DNA of 64,000 bases from Endozoicomonas sp. OPT23. Its GTDB lineage: Bacteria; Pseudomonadota; Gammaproteobacteria; Pseudomonadales; Endozoicomonadaceae. The notes under the pieces were generated by a model that was not told the origin of the DNA, did not search any database, and was given only the letters and a program-made list of their open reading frames with translations. This document shows positions 25,933 to 34,535 of the stretch, piece after piece (within the stretch, counting starts at the first letter, position 1; every line of letters starts with the position of its first letter). The stretch lies in the NCBI RefSeq assembly GCF_009653635.1, contig NZ_PPFD01000006.1:124001-188000 (forward strand). The letters run 5' to 3'. The position numbers and the translations under genes were made by a program.

Positions 25933-27641
25933 CAAGCGGCCTGCCGTCTAACAATTTCATTCATAGCCTGGGTTAGCTTGATGTAGTCATCCGTGAACTT
26001 ACCTGTTACCTGGGCTAAAGCCTGCCCCATTTCAGTCATCACTCGAGTGACTTCCTGCTGCATAGACTGGTCGATCAGTTTCAATTGGCTGTCCACCGCT
26101 TCGCCGGTCATACCTACCTGCTGGCGAACCTGCTCTTCCATTGCATCGAAAGTCTTTTTAGCTTGGTTTACTTGCTGGGTAGCAGCCTGTTCAAGCATTT
26201 CACCCAATTGTTTTTGTAATTGCTCTGTTGACTTCAACATAGCGTCGCGTACATCCCCGGTATCGGTCACCAGATTCTGATTGGCTTCGTGCATGGTTTT
26301 ATTGATGGACTGTGCATCAACCACCAATTTTTCGATCATATCCCGAACAGTACTGTTCAATTCACTGACGGTATCGCTAAGGTGCTGCTTGATAGTTTCC
26401 GTTTGTTTTTGTAGGTAATCAGAACTGGTCTGCAAGCTTTCATTGGTACGAGCTGTATTATTAGTAAACTCAGTAGCTGCGGAATCAATGGTCTTACCAA
26501 CCACTTCGATGCCTTTTTCAGTTTCTGTTGAGAACTTGCCCAACAAATCTTCTGAAGTTTGAATATGGTTTTGGATATAACGATCAGATTCAGTCAATAA
26601 CTCTTTATAGTGCGTATTGGCGGTAGTAACAGCCGCTGAAATATCAGTTACGGTTTCTTCCACCTGACGACGGATCTCTGGTACAGCCTCTACTGCTTTG
26701 TCACGCATATCCTTGAAGGCTTCCAGATGCTGCTCAAGTTCACCTAGCTGCTGCTGGTTAACGGTCATAACATCATGAAGATCTCTCATGGTTTCAGGAA
26801 TTAACTGGGTTTTATCACTGATATGAGCAACGGATACTTCTGTTGCAGTAATAGCCTGTACACCTTGTTCATACTGCAGGTTCATCTGTTCCAGCTGCTG
26901 TCTATAATTATCCTGCCACTCCACGAGCTTATAAACGGCGTCGTTCAGCTGTTTGAAGTTTTCACCAAACTGTTCAGTAAGATTGTTGTTGAAATCAACA
27001 ATCACCTGCTTCAAAGCTTCAATCACTTGTTCAGTAGCAGATTTTGACAACGTATCGGCAAAATCCTGCATCTTCAGCCAGAGTTTGTCGGAGAACTCAA
27101 CAAACTGCTCCTGCTGCTTATCAAACTGTTCAGTAGCCAGATTGCGGGACATCTTCATATTATCATTCACATCACCGCGCATGATCTTCAGCTGCCCAAC
27201 CAGAGTTGACTCTTCATTACCTACCAAAGATTCCTTCAACTCTTCAGTAGCTTTTAACTGCGCCTGCATCGTGGCAAGAATCTGTTCGGGTGAGGCTTCA
27301 CTGCCTGATTCTTCCAGTTGTTTTGGTCTAAGCCAGGGAGTCGTTGTTAGTGTTTTCAGCAGCAATGATCCCAGCATGCCTGCAAGACTGGTAAAAAATG
27401 CTGTTTTAAGGCCAGCAAGAAGCGGTGGAATACTGGTTTCAATATTATTCTGATCAAACGCCATCAGTCCAAGGACAATACCGAAAAACGTGCCAAAGAT
27501 ACCCAGCGTCGTTAAAAGAGTTGGCGCATAGTTAACAAACTCACTGGCTTTACCTTGTTTTCGAAACACTATTGCTGTGATCAGCGTCAGAATGATAAAA
27601 GTCAAAAAGACTATATTAATTGTTGATTCCAGGAATTCCAT
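25932..27641 (-). CDS. zorA: ZorA-like proton channel with long cytoplasmic tail (MotA/TolQ/ExbB)
   Basis: 569-residue protein. Membrane helices lie at about residues 7-26, 41-62 and 80-100, including PTLLTTLGIFGTFFGIVLGL and LLAGLKTAFFTSLAGMLGSLL, which match the ZorA/MotA core. The remaining ~430 residues are a long helical, Gln/Glu/Thr-rich coiled coil, as in ZorA, where the tail relays the membrane signal to the effector. AAGGTC precedes the ATG. First gene of the zorA-zorB-zorE set. It is separated from pglZ by 358 bases, so it may have its own promoter. Confidence 0.83.
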   Translation of the reverse strand: MEFLESTINIVFLTFIILTLITAIVFRKQGKASEFVNYAPTLLTTLGIFGTFFGIVLGLMAFDQNNIETSIPPLLAGLKTAFFTSLAGMLGSLLLKTLTTTPWLRPKQLEESGSEASPEQILATMQAQLKATEELKESLVGNEESTLVGQLKIMRGDVNDNMKMSRNLATEQFDKQQEQFVEFSDKLWLKMQDFADTLSKSATEQVIEALKQVIVDFNNNLTEQFGENFKQLNDAVYKLVEWQDNYRQQLEQMNLQYEQGVQAITATEVSVAHISDKTQLIPETMRDLHDVMTVNQQQLGELEQHLEAFKDMRDKAVEAVPEIRRQVEETVTDISAAVTTANTHYKELLTESDRYIQNHIQTSEDLLGKFSTETEKGIEVVGKTIDSAATEFTNNTARTNESLQTSSDYLQKQTETIKQHLSDTVSELNSTVRDMIEKLVVDAQSINKTMHEANQNLVTDTGDVRDAMLKSTEQLQKQLGEMLEQAATQQVNQAKKTFDAMEEQVRQQVGMTGEAVDSQLKLIDQSMQQEVTRVMTEMGQALAQVTGKFTDDYIKLTQAMNEIVRRQAA

Positions 27642-27999
27642 CTATGACCTTCATGCACGGGTGACCGGTTAATTCTTCAAAGACTAACCATAAAGACTGG
27701 GATAAGGGCTGAAATAAAAGATTAAAGCCCTAACCTTAAGCGCAGTGGATACTACCACTTAGTACTACCGTTCGCCCATGAGAGAGATGCGGTCCGTTTT
27801 ACGTGTTTTTTGCCCTGTATTAGAACTCTAATGACTACAAAGGAATGAACTATCTGTATTGACCCAAGTGACAAGTACTATTTATCGTGACTTTCCTATT
27901 GACCGTCATAGCCAGCCTTATTCGAAGACTGGCTATGACTATGTTAAATGCCTGCTTTCTCAGAACTATAAAGAAATCATATTCTATAAATACGACTAG
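27642..27999 (-). promoter_or_regulatory. Gap between pglZ and zorA: hairpin and palindrome, likely separate promoter
   Basis: No gene seen. A 9-base-arm hairpin (CATAGCCAG 27907-27915 / CTGGCTATG 27929-27937) may end the pglZ transcript. A palindrome ATTAGA-AC-TCTAAT at 27819-27832 could be an operator. No promoter boxes stand out clearly. Confidence 0.4.
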
Positions 28000-30606
28000 T
28001 CAGAAAAAATCATCCTCAAAAGCCAAGTCAATATTCACGCTGTACTGGCTGTACTCCATATTGGTTTCTGCATCCACCAGCTTCAAGGTATAAACCGCTG
28101 TACGGTCAAAATCCGAACCAATCAGTTTAAGGCGAGCTTCTCGGGTACGGTCTGCCATATTGTCGGACGCACTATCAAATACTACGGTTTCTTCGCTGGA
28201 AACAGTGTTCCCTTGAGCATTTATAATGCTGCAAACAAGAGAACGGGGGATAAACAGCTCCGACACAGCGTCAGTTTGCAAGAAACGAACAGTGTCTATG
28301 TTATTGACCAGTTTTATCGGCTGACTGGCAGCAACAGCGCCCACCTTTTGTCTGGTTTTCTTTTCAGCTTGCTGTTTTTGCAACGGTTTTATAACCATTA
28401 CAGGTACGCAGATTTCCTGAGGCATTGCACCGCCATGCACAAATCGGGCACCACCCATGAAATGAAAACGGTTAACGCCCTTTGGCAATAAAAAGCCGGT
28501 ATCACAACTGGTACCTGCTGTTACTGAAACAGAGCCTTTCCAGCAATTCTCTTCAGAGGGCAGGTTCGTGCCCAGAATGTAGCGTTTCTTAGCTTCGAAG
28601 GCGCTGTCAGGTCGCTGAGTCAGAGCGGTTTTATCAGCAGATACCAGTGCCTGTTGTCTAAATAGAAAGCCATGGTCAGCCGTCAATACAACACGGCTGG
28701 CATTCAGCCGGTTGATAATACGACCCACCAGGTCTTCAAGCTCGCCGATTGCATCACGACAGGCTTTCAGGGTTTTATCTTCAGTAGCGGCTTTATCGCC
28801 AGTCGCATCAATCGTGTCGTGATAGATATACACGACATTTGCATCTCGTATCTTCTCTCGGCCTTCCTGATTAGACCAACCTAACAGCTCTTTTGCTGAC
28901 ACAGCCATACCCTGATGAGCTACCAGTATTTTATTGCGATTTTCAAGGCCGGCAGAAGACTGACCATCTACAAACACCGTAGCGTTTTGCCGCTGGTCAT
29001 AGGCCAGTTCTTTATGGGGCAGTAGTGAAGCCATACCTAACTGGGTGTAACTTGGTAATACACCCTGCTGAGAACCTAATTCTGCCTTGAAGCGCTTATG
29101 TCCATTGATCGTTCTGGAAAGCTCTTCTGCCACTTCGTATCTAAGGGCGTCACTAACAACAACAAATACCCGTTTAACCTGAGACTGATTCAGTGCCGAC
29201 TTCACTTGATCCCTGAAGAAGTCCTGCTGAGATAAAGTCCCGGCTATACGCCAATAATCAATGCTGCCCTGCTCAGTTTGTTGCTGTTCCAGTAACCTGT
29301 CCCAGGTGAGTCCCAGCTCAAACAAATACCAATTACAGTAAAGCTCTTCAACGGCCTCATCCAGCTGCCTGAGAATATCAGCGCCTTTTGCCTGAACCTT
29401 GTCTGCATGCTCATTAAACAAACGATAAAACTGGTCAAATCGGTACAGGTCCGATTCATACGCTGAGTAAATGGCTTCTATCGATTCAAACGCAAAGCCC
29501 TCATTGTATCTTTTACGTATCTCAAACAAGTCACTGGCTGCTTTCAGGGCCTGGTAGATAGCCGTATATTCCGGGCGTATTAAACACCAGTGTCCGGTCA
29601 TCCTTTGAGAAACAGCATTATCAAACTGGCTACGAGTCAGTGACGGGTCTGAAGTCAGAACAATAGTAACCAAGTATTTGATCACCGCCTGCTCAACGCT
29701 TTCAAATGTTGAGCAGTTCAATAAAGATTCAAGAGAACTGTTGCGGATATTACTGGCTACATCCAGCTTATTTTCCAGGTCAGCTGAAATCTTGTCGTAT
29801 GACTTCGCAAACCGTCGGCTGTCACGCCAGCCACTCATAAACGCAATAGCCGTAGCACGCCCAGATGCTGTCGGTAATACGTTGCTGTTCAGCCAGTTTT
29901 TATGATCTCCCTCAAGGGAGTCCCATAACTCGGTAGAAAATAACTTAAGCAGTAAATCGGAAAGAGACGGCTCTTCAGATATGTAACCAAATTGTTCAGC
30001 CGCTACAGAAAACAGCGCTGGAAGAAACCCTTGCTTCTCGAGTTTACGACAGAGCGTTTGTGTATTGGACTCGCTGTCAAAAGTATCTGCATACTCGAAA
30101 AATAACTTGAGAAGAATCTCGTCGAAACCTGATGACTCTGTGCCCACCAGTACCGCCATCATTTTCAAGTCCAGAGTTGACTCAGACTCAGACGCATCCA
30201 CTCGTTGTTTCAAGGCGTCCAGTCGTTTTCTGCTCGCAAAAAATGACTGTCGTTGCTGTATATGCCTGCGTAATGACATTTGGCTGATGCCCAACTCATT
30301 CAGCAGCATCGAACTTGCATCAGCGTAAAACTGGGTGCTGTATAGACGGATATCCAGTAACCAGTCACTTTCCGGATCGGGTAAATCATCGGCGAAATAC
30401 AGCAAAAAACGACTTTCAGGTTCATCCAGCTCTATCCGTTTCTTTACTTCGAACGTAGACAAGCCATCCATTGTAAGAACAGTCACTTCAGGTAGTAACA
30501 GCGACTCGATGCTCTCTTTAAAGCTCTCTTCAGGGTCATACCAGAAGACAACCCTGTGATTCTGAAACTTGGCCTCTAAGCCCTGTTTCAGTTGTTCAAT
30601 GTTCAT
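28000..30606 (-). CDS. pglZ: BREX phosphatase-domain protein PglZ (type 1)
   Basis: 868-residue core BREX protein of the alkaline-phosphatase superfamily. The metal-binding blocks are VVVSDALRYEVAEEL (about residue 480) and VVLTADHGFLFR (about 640), with VYIYHDTIDATGDKAA between them. PglZ is a core BREX component needed for both host DNA methylation and phage exclusion in characterised type 1 systems. Its ATG overlaps the stop of the DUF262 gene (ATGA), so those two are made together. In canonical type 1 BREX brxL follows pglZ; here the Zorya-like genes follow instead. Confidence 0.93.
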   Translation of the reverse strand: MNIEQLKQGLEAKFQNHRVVFWYDPEESFKESIESLLLPEVTVLTMDGLSTFEVKKRIELDEPESRFLLYFADDLPDPESDWLLDIRLYSTQFYADASSMLLNELGISQMSLRRHIQQRQSFFASRKRLDALKQRVDASESESTLDLKMMAVLVGTESSGFDEILLKLFFEYADTFDSESNTQTLCRKLEKQGFLPALFSVAAEQFGYISEEPSLSDLLLKLFSTELWDSLEGDHKNWLNSNVLPTASGRATAIAFMSGWRDSRRFAKSYDKISADLENKLDVASNIRNSSLESLLNCSTFESVEQAVIKYLVTIVLTSDPSLTRSQFDNAVSQRMTGHWCLIRPEYTAIYQALKAASDLFEIRKRYNEGFAFESIEAIYSAYESDLYRFDQFYRLFNEHADKVQAKGADILRQLDEAVEELYCNWYLFELGLTWDRLLEQQQTEQGSIDYWRIAGTLSQQDFFRDQVKSALNQSQVKRVFVVVSDALRYEVAEELSRTINGHKRFKAELGSQQGVLPSYTQLGMASLLPHKELAYDQRQNATVFVDGQSSAGLENRNKILVAHQGMAVSAKELLGWSNQEGREKIRDANVVYIYHDTIDATGDKAATEDKTLKACRDAIGELEDLVGRIINRLNASRVVLTADHGFLFRQQALVSADKTALTQRPDSAFEAKKRYILGTNLPSEENCWKGSVSVTAGTSCDTGFLLPKGVNRFHFMGGARFVHGGAMPQEICVPVMVIKPLQKQQAEKKTRQKVGAVAASQPIKLVNNIDTVRFLQTDAVSELFIPRSLVCSIINAQGNTVSSEETVVFDSASDNMADRTREARLKLIGSDFDRTAVYTLKLVDAETNMEYSQYSVNIDLAFEDDFF

Positions 30607-32552
30607 TCTTCATCCTCGTCAGAGTCATCCTCTGCACCAAGATAGTCATCAACAGACCAGCGCTCCATGGCAAACTTAACATAGCGCTCCTCCTGTCGAT
30701 CACAAAGTTCACTCGCTAATGAGCTGTAGTAATTTTTTGTCCTTCTCATCTCAGAAAGTTCTTCAAGAGCTTCTTCAGTATCATCTTTTGTCAATTTGAC
30801 ATGCGCTAATTCAGTTATTTGGTGGTCACTATTCTCACCGAAATAGACGGCTATCTTATCCTCAATATCCTGGTTACTGGACTGGATATTAATTCCTAGT
30901 TCCAACAAGCAAAAATTACCTAAGCGGCGTTTTTGAAACTGATCCTGAAAACGGTCGTTTTCACCTTCATTACTGCGGTTTTCAGTAGCCCATATATGTT
31001 CAACAGAAAAATAATCATTGGTCTTTTTGTCTGACGGTTTGAGCAGTATCCGATCAATGCTGATGGTTTTTTTGGGCTGTAGATATGACTCGTAGCTCAT
31101 AAGAAAGTAGCGCAGACCCGTCCATTTATAAAAATCCATCCAGTTTTCATTTTCATCAAGATAAAATGATTCTTCAAACAACCCGTCACTGCAATGATGT
31201 TTAATGAACTGAACAAGCATAACTTCTAACCACAAGTCATAGTTGTTTATGTTCCTATCACTTGCAGCGAAGCTCCACTCTTCTTGCCATGGGAGATTTT
31301 CATAATATTCAATTGCATAACCAAAAAGGTCCCCCTGTCCTGTATCTGAGCGTTTGGTAATATTATTTGCCAGATAGACCCTGAAATTGAGTATTTCCAA
31401 TAATTTCAGGTGGTTCAAAGCAGCTGAACCTTCTCCTTTGCTCCTGATTAAAACAGCCAGAATCAGAGGCATGATTGAGGCGTGGTGGTTCTGAGCACGT
31501 AGCAGTTCAAGACTGTCAGCGAGTTTTTGTTCCAGCTGGACAGTTTCAGGAGCGTAGAGTGCTTTATACCAGTAAGCTGCGGACGTCATGAAACTAACAA
31601 AACTTTTTAGTTGCTCACACGCATCGGCCTTAGATTCATTCGTCTGACAAATAGAATCCACATCAAACTTCTTTTTTAACTCTTTGTAGGAGTTATGAGA
31701 TTCACTCTTATTAAATTGGAAAAAGACAATGGCACAATAACGCAGGAAAGCTGATTCTTCCTGATTTGACGTTTTCCCTGCGGCTGTCAGTCCCCGTAAA
31801 ATTTGAGCCCATGAGTCATTAATATACTCACGTAACTGACCAGTTCCCATTTTGGCACAGCAGTAGATAAGGTAATTTTTAACTTTTTCCAGCTCGCTGA
31901 GATCCTTACCCCTGTTATTGATTACTTCAAACATAATCCCGACTTCAGCATCATGCATAGGAGCATAAACTATAAACCCTAGTCTTTTCAGAACAACATT
32001 TAGCAATTGTTCCAATGTTGATGTGCTATTTTTCAGGTGTCCATTGATCCAGCGTTCTATGATTTTTCGAGCTGATAATAGGTTTTTATGAGCATTTAAT
32101 GTCGCCGGATACTCTCTTTCGCTCTCGCTACCGAGTACTACATTTTCAAAAAATACTCGGGTTTCATTATTAAGCTGTAATACAAAATACTCATTACCAA
32201 CATCACCCCTACAGTGATAAAGGCTCTGTAATTCTTTAAAATACTTCTTGTCTTCAACCTTATTGATAAGACAACCCACTATAATAGCCAGCGTCGTCAG
32301 CCGTTGTTGTCCATCAACAACCTCATAAACAGGATTGTCATTGTGATTACCGGCTGCCGTAACTACCAATGTGCCCGTGTAATGGCTTGAAATTACTTCA
32401 GACTCTAATCCAAGCAAGTGATCAATATCTTTAAGAATGTCATCGACCTGGGGCTTTTCCCACGCGTAACCGCGCTGGTAATCAGGAATTCTAAAGTAAC
32501 TGTTCGGTAGGATTTCGGATAAAGACTGAAGCGGTACACCCACTTTTTTCAT
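30603..32552 (-). CDS. DUF262-DUF1524 nuclease (GmrSD/BrxU-like) in the BREX operon
   Basis: 649-residue protein. The N-terminal DUF262 domain has RIPDYQRGYAWEKPQV (about 22-37) and the VVDGQQRLTTL motif (about 80), a ParB-like NTP-binding site. The C-terminal DUF1524 HNH domain has FSVEHIWATENRS with the catalytic His (about 510) and RRLGNFCLLELGINIQ with the Asn. Such fused proteins include modification-dependent type IV enzymes (GmrSD) and BrxU, which complements BREX by cutting phage DNA with modified bases. I use the ATG at 32552 because GGAAG precedes it; an ATG at 32564 has none. Coupled to pglZ by a 4-base overlap. Confidence 0.85.
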   Translation of the reverse strand: MKKVGVPLQSLSEILPNSYFRIPDYQRGYAWEKPQVDDILKDIDHLLGLESEVISSHYTGTLVVTAAGNHNDNPVYEVVDGQQRLTTLAIIVGCLINKVEDKKYFKELQSLYHCRGDVGNEYFVLQLNNETRVFFENVVLGSESEREYPATLNAHKNLLSARKIIERWINGHLKNSTSTLEQLLNVVLKRLGFIVYAPMHDAEVGIMFEVINNRGKDLSELEKVKNYLIYCCAKMGTGQLREYINDSWAQILRGLTAAGKTSNQEESAFLRYCAIVFFQFNKSESHNSYKELKKKFDVDSICQTNESKADACEQLKSFVSFMTSAAYWYKALYAPETVQLEQKLADSLELLRAQNHHASIMPLILAVLIRSKGEGSAALNHLKLLEILNFRVYLANNITKRSDTGQGDLFGYAIEYYENLPWQEEWSFAASDRNINNYDLWLEVMLVQFIKHHCSDGLFEESFYLDENENWMDFYKWTGLRYFLMSYESYLQPKKTISIDRILLKPSDKKTNDYFSVEHIWATENRSNEGENDRFQDQFQKRRLGNFCLLELGINIQSSNQDIEDKIAVYFGENSDHQITELAHVKLTKDDTEEALEELSEMRRTKNYYSSLASELCDRQEERYVKFAMERWSVDDYLGAEDDSDEDEE

Positions 32553-32614
32553 TATTACTTCCATGATCGGCTGGGTTTATTCCACTCCAGCCGAGATAAA
32601 TGTCATTAAGTTAA

Positions 32615-34324
32615 TCAGCTTACCGTTTCAAAAAACTCAGCCGGAATATCATCAAAAAAACGGCAAAATGGATCAGAACCCACCAATGTCACACTCTGTT
32701 TGGCACGAGTCAGCGCAACATACAGGATTCTACGCATCAGGTTCATTTCATCAGGTCTGTCTTCTTCAGGCAGGGCTTCGAGCAGGCGACCTGGGTATTG
32801 AGCGTCGTGTAACCCCATAACAACCACATGATCAAATTCAAGCCCCTTAAGTTGGTGATAGGTAGTTACAACCACTCCTCCACCGAATTTACCCAGGCTG
32901 GCCCCCTTGGCATTTTTTGCCTTCACACCCAGCTTTTCCAAAGCCTTGGTGGCTGGATATAACTGCCGTGTAAAGGGTAATGCAACAGCAACGGTGGTTG
33001 TTCGCATCAGCTTAAACTCACGGGCAATATGCTCGTAACCCCGTTCATAAGAGTGCCTGGGGTCAGAACCAATTACCCGTGTAACCACAGGACCATTTTT
33101 TCTCGGCGCTACGGGGACGGTGTAATCAGAACTTGCTGTCACATCGTTATCTTTTAAAAGACATTCAGCTACTTGCATAATCTGGCGAGTAGTTCGGTGG
33201 CTTGCAGAGAGTCTACGGGAACGTCCCCCCATCACCTGTATACCCACTGAGGACCAGGTGAAGCTTCGGCGATAGATTTTTTGCGCAAGATCGCCCGCAA
33301 GACTCAACGACACTCTGGGGATTTTTACAGCGGCCAATAACCAGCTTTTATCAAAATCCTGAACCTCGTCAACCATCACATGATCATATCTGAGGCTTTC
33401 AGGAAGATCTGTCGCCTGCTGCTCCATAAGAGCCCTTAAAATCAGCCCGGCCGGGTTGTCATAGTCTTCCTGTTGAGTCTCTTCCAGCCACTCCTGATAC
33501 AATTCGAAAACGAACCAGACAAATCTACGGTCTTCATTTGAAACACGAATCGCCGTTCCCCGGCCAATACGTTCAATATCAAGGTATTCATTAAGGTGAG
33601 TGACATGCTGACCAAATAACCAGGCTATTTCATCACTCCACCAGCCAAGCAGGTGCGGAGAAGCTTTTAGGTCATAAAGGCGGTGTTCACCCAGCTCGTC
33701 ACGCCCTTCTTCAATCAGTTTTTTAAGCTGTTCAGTCCGTGACTTACTATTAATCCAACCGACAAAATCAGCACCCAGTTCTTTGGCTGCAACCCGAGAC
33801 CAGTCATGAAAGGTTCGGACATCAATATCCCCTTTCATGCCTGCCTGTTGAAAAGCATTTTTCACATACGCACAAAGAGCCGTGTTATAAGTCAAAAACA
33901 GTAAGCTGCCCTTGTTCATAGCAGACAGCATTCGGCCTGCCCGAGCCGCAAGAACCGTTGTTTTACCGCTGCCTGCTTGCCCCCTGATCAGCAAGTGCTG
34001 GAAAGGGTCAAGGTCGATAATGGATTGCTGTTCAGGAGTAAAGGTGATCGTTGGCTGTGCAGGCTCAATGGGCACGACTACGGATTCAGTCGTTTTAGGC
34101 TTAGAAACATTCGGTGAAGAGTGCCCAACTAAACTCCATTGATAGGAACTGTCTACGGAAGTCTTCTCTCCCGACTTAAGGCGGTATAGAGCAGAATTTA
34201 CATCACTGCGATCAACATGAAGACCGAATTCATCAGCAAGTACACTTGCAAGTTTTCGTGCCTTCACTGGGGCATGTAGTGATAAAAGCTTCAGTAGTTG
34301 CCGTTCAAGTACCGCCTGATCCAT
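32615..34324 (-). CDS. UvrD-like superfamily 1 DNA helicase in the BREX operon
   Basis: 569-residue helicase. The N-terminus (about 1-65) looks like a small winged-helix domain. Walker A is in RGQAGSGKTT (about 114-123), motif II is VDEVQD, and the C-terminal half has TYHQLKGLEFDHVVVMG and LYVALTRAKQSVTLVG, typical of the UvrD/Rep family. Start: the ATG at 34324 has AGAGG upstream; the longer frame starts from TTG and lacks a site. Similar helicases are partners in several defence systems, such as GajB of Gabija, but no GajA-like protein is nearby. Its place between pglX and the nuclease suggests an accessory of this BREX locus. Confidence 0.85.
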   Translation of the reverse strand: MDQAVLERQLLKLLSLHAPVKARKLASVLADEFGLHVDRSDVNSALYRLKSGEKTSVDSSYQWSLVGHSSPNVSKPKTTESVVVPIEPAQPTITFTPEQQSIIDLDPFQHLLIRGQAGSGKTTVLAARAGRMLSAMNKGSLLFLTYNTALCAYVKNAFQQAGMKGDIDVRTFHDWSRVAAKELGADFVGWINSKSRTEQLKKLIEEGRDELGEHRLYDLKASPHLLGWWSDEIAWLFGQHVTHLNEYLDIERIGRGTAIRVSNEDRRFVWFVFELYQEWLEETQQEDYDNPAGLILRALMEQQATDLPESLRYDHVMVDEVQDFDKSWLLAAVKIPRVSLSLAGDLAQKIYRRSFTWSSVGIQVMGGRSRRLSASHRTTRQIMQVAECLLKDNDVTASSDYTVPVAPRKNGPVVTRVIGSDPRHSYERGYEHIAREFKLMRTTTVAVALPFTRQLYPATKALEKLGVKAKNAKGASLGKFGGGVVVTTYHQLKGLEFDHVVVMGLHDAQYPGRLLEALPEEDRPDEMNLMRRILYVALTRAKQSVTLVGSDPFCRFFDDIPAEFFETVS

Positions 34325-34535
34325 AAACAGATGCCTCTGGTTTTCCTTAATAGAAGTTTTCAGCCGTGTATAGGTTAACAAATTTCACACGCCGCGCCTT
34401 GTTAAAAGCGAGCTAAGAGTTAGATTCATTACCGTGATGTTTTAACACAACCAGCAGGATAAAAATTTCCGTTTTCTCTGCACCAACAGACTCTAAAGCA
34501 GAGCCCGTCGATACACGAGAATAAAAGAGATGAAA

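Noticed and set aside
32563-32820. Plus-strand frame opposite the helicase C-terminus
   Set aside because: Lies on the reverse of well-supported codons and shows no domain.
32615-34324. Gabija system (UvrD-like GajB)
   Set aside because: No GajA-like ATPase-TOPRIM nuclease is encoded next to it.
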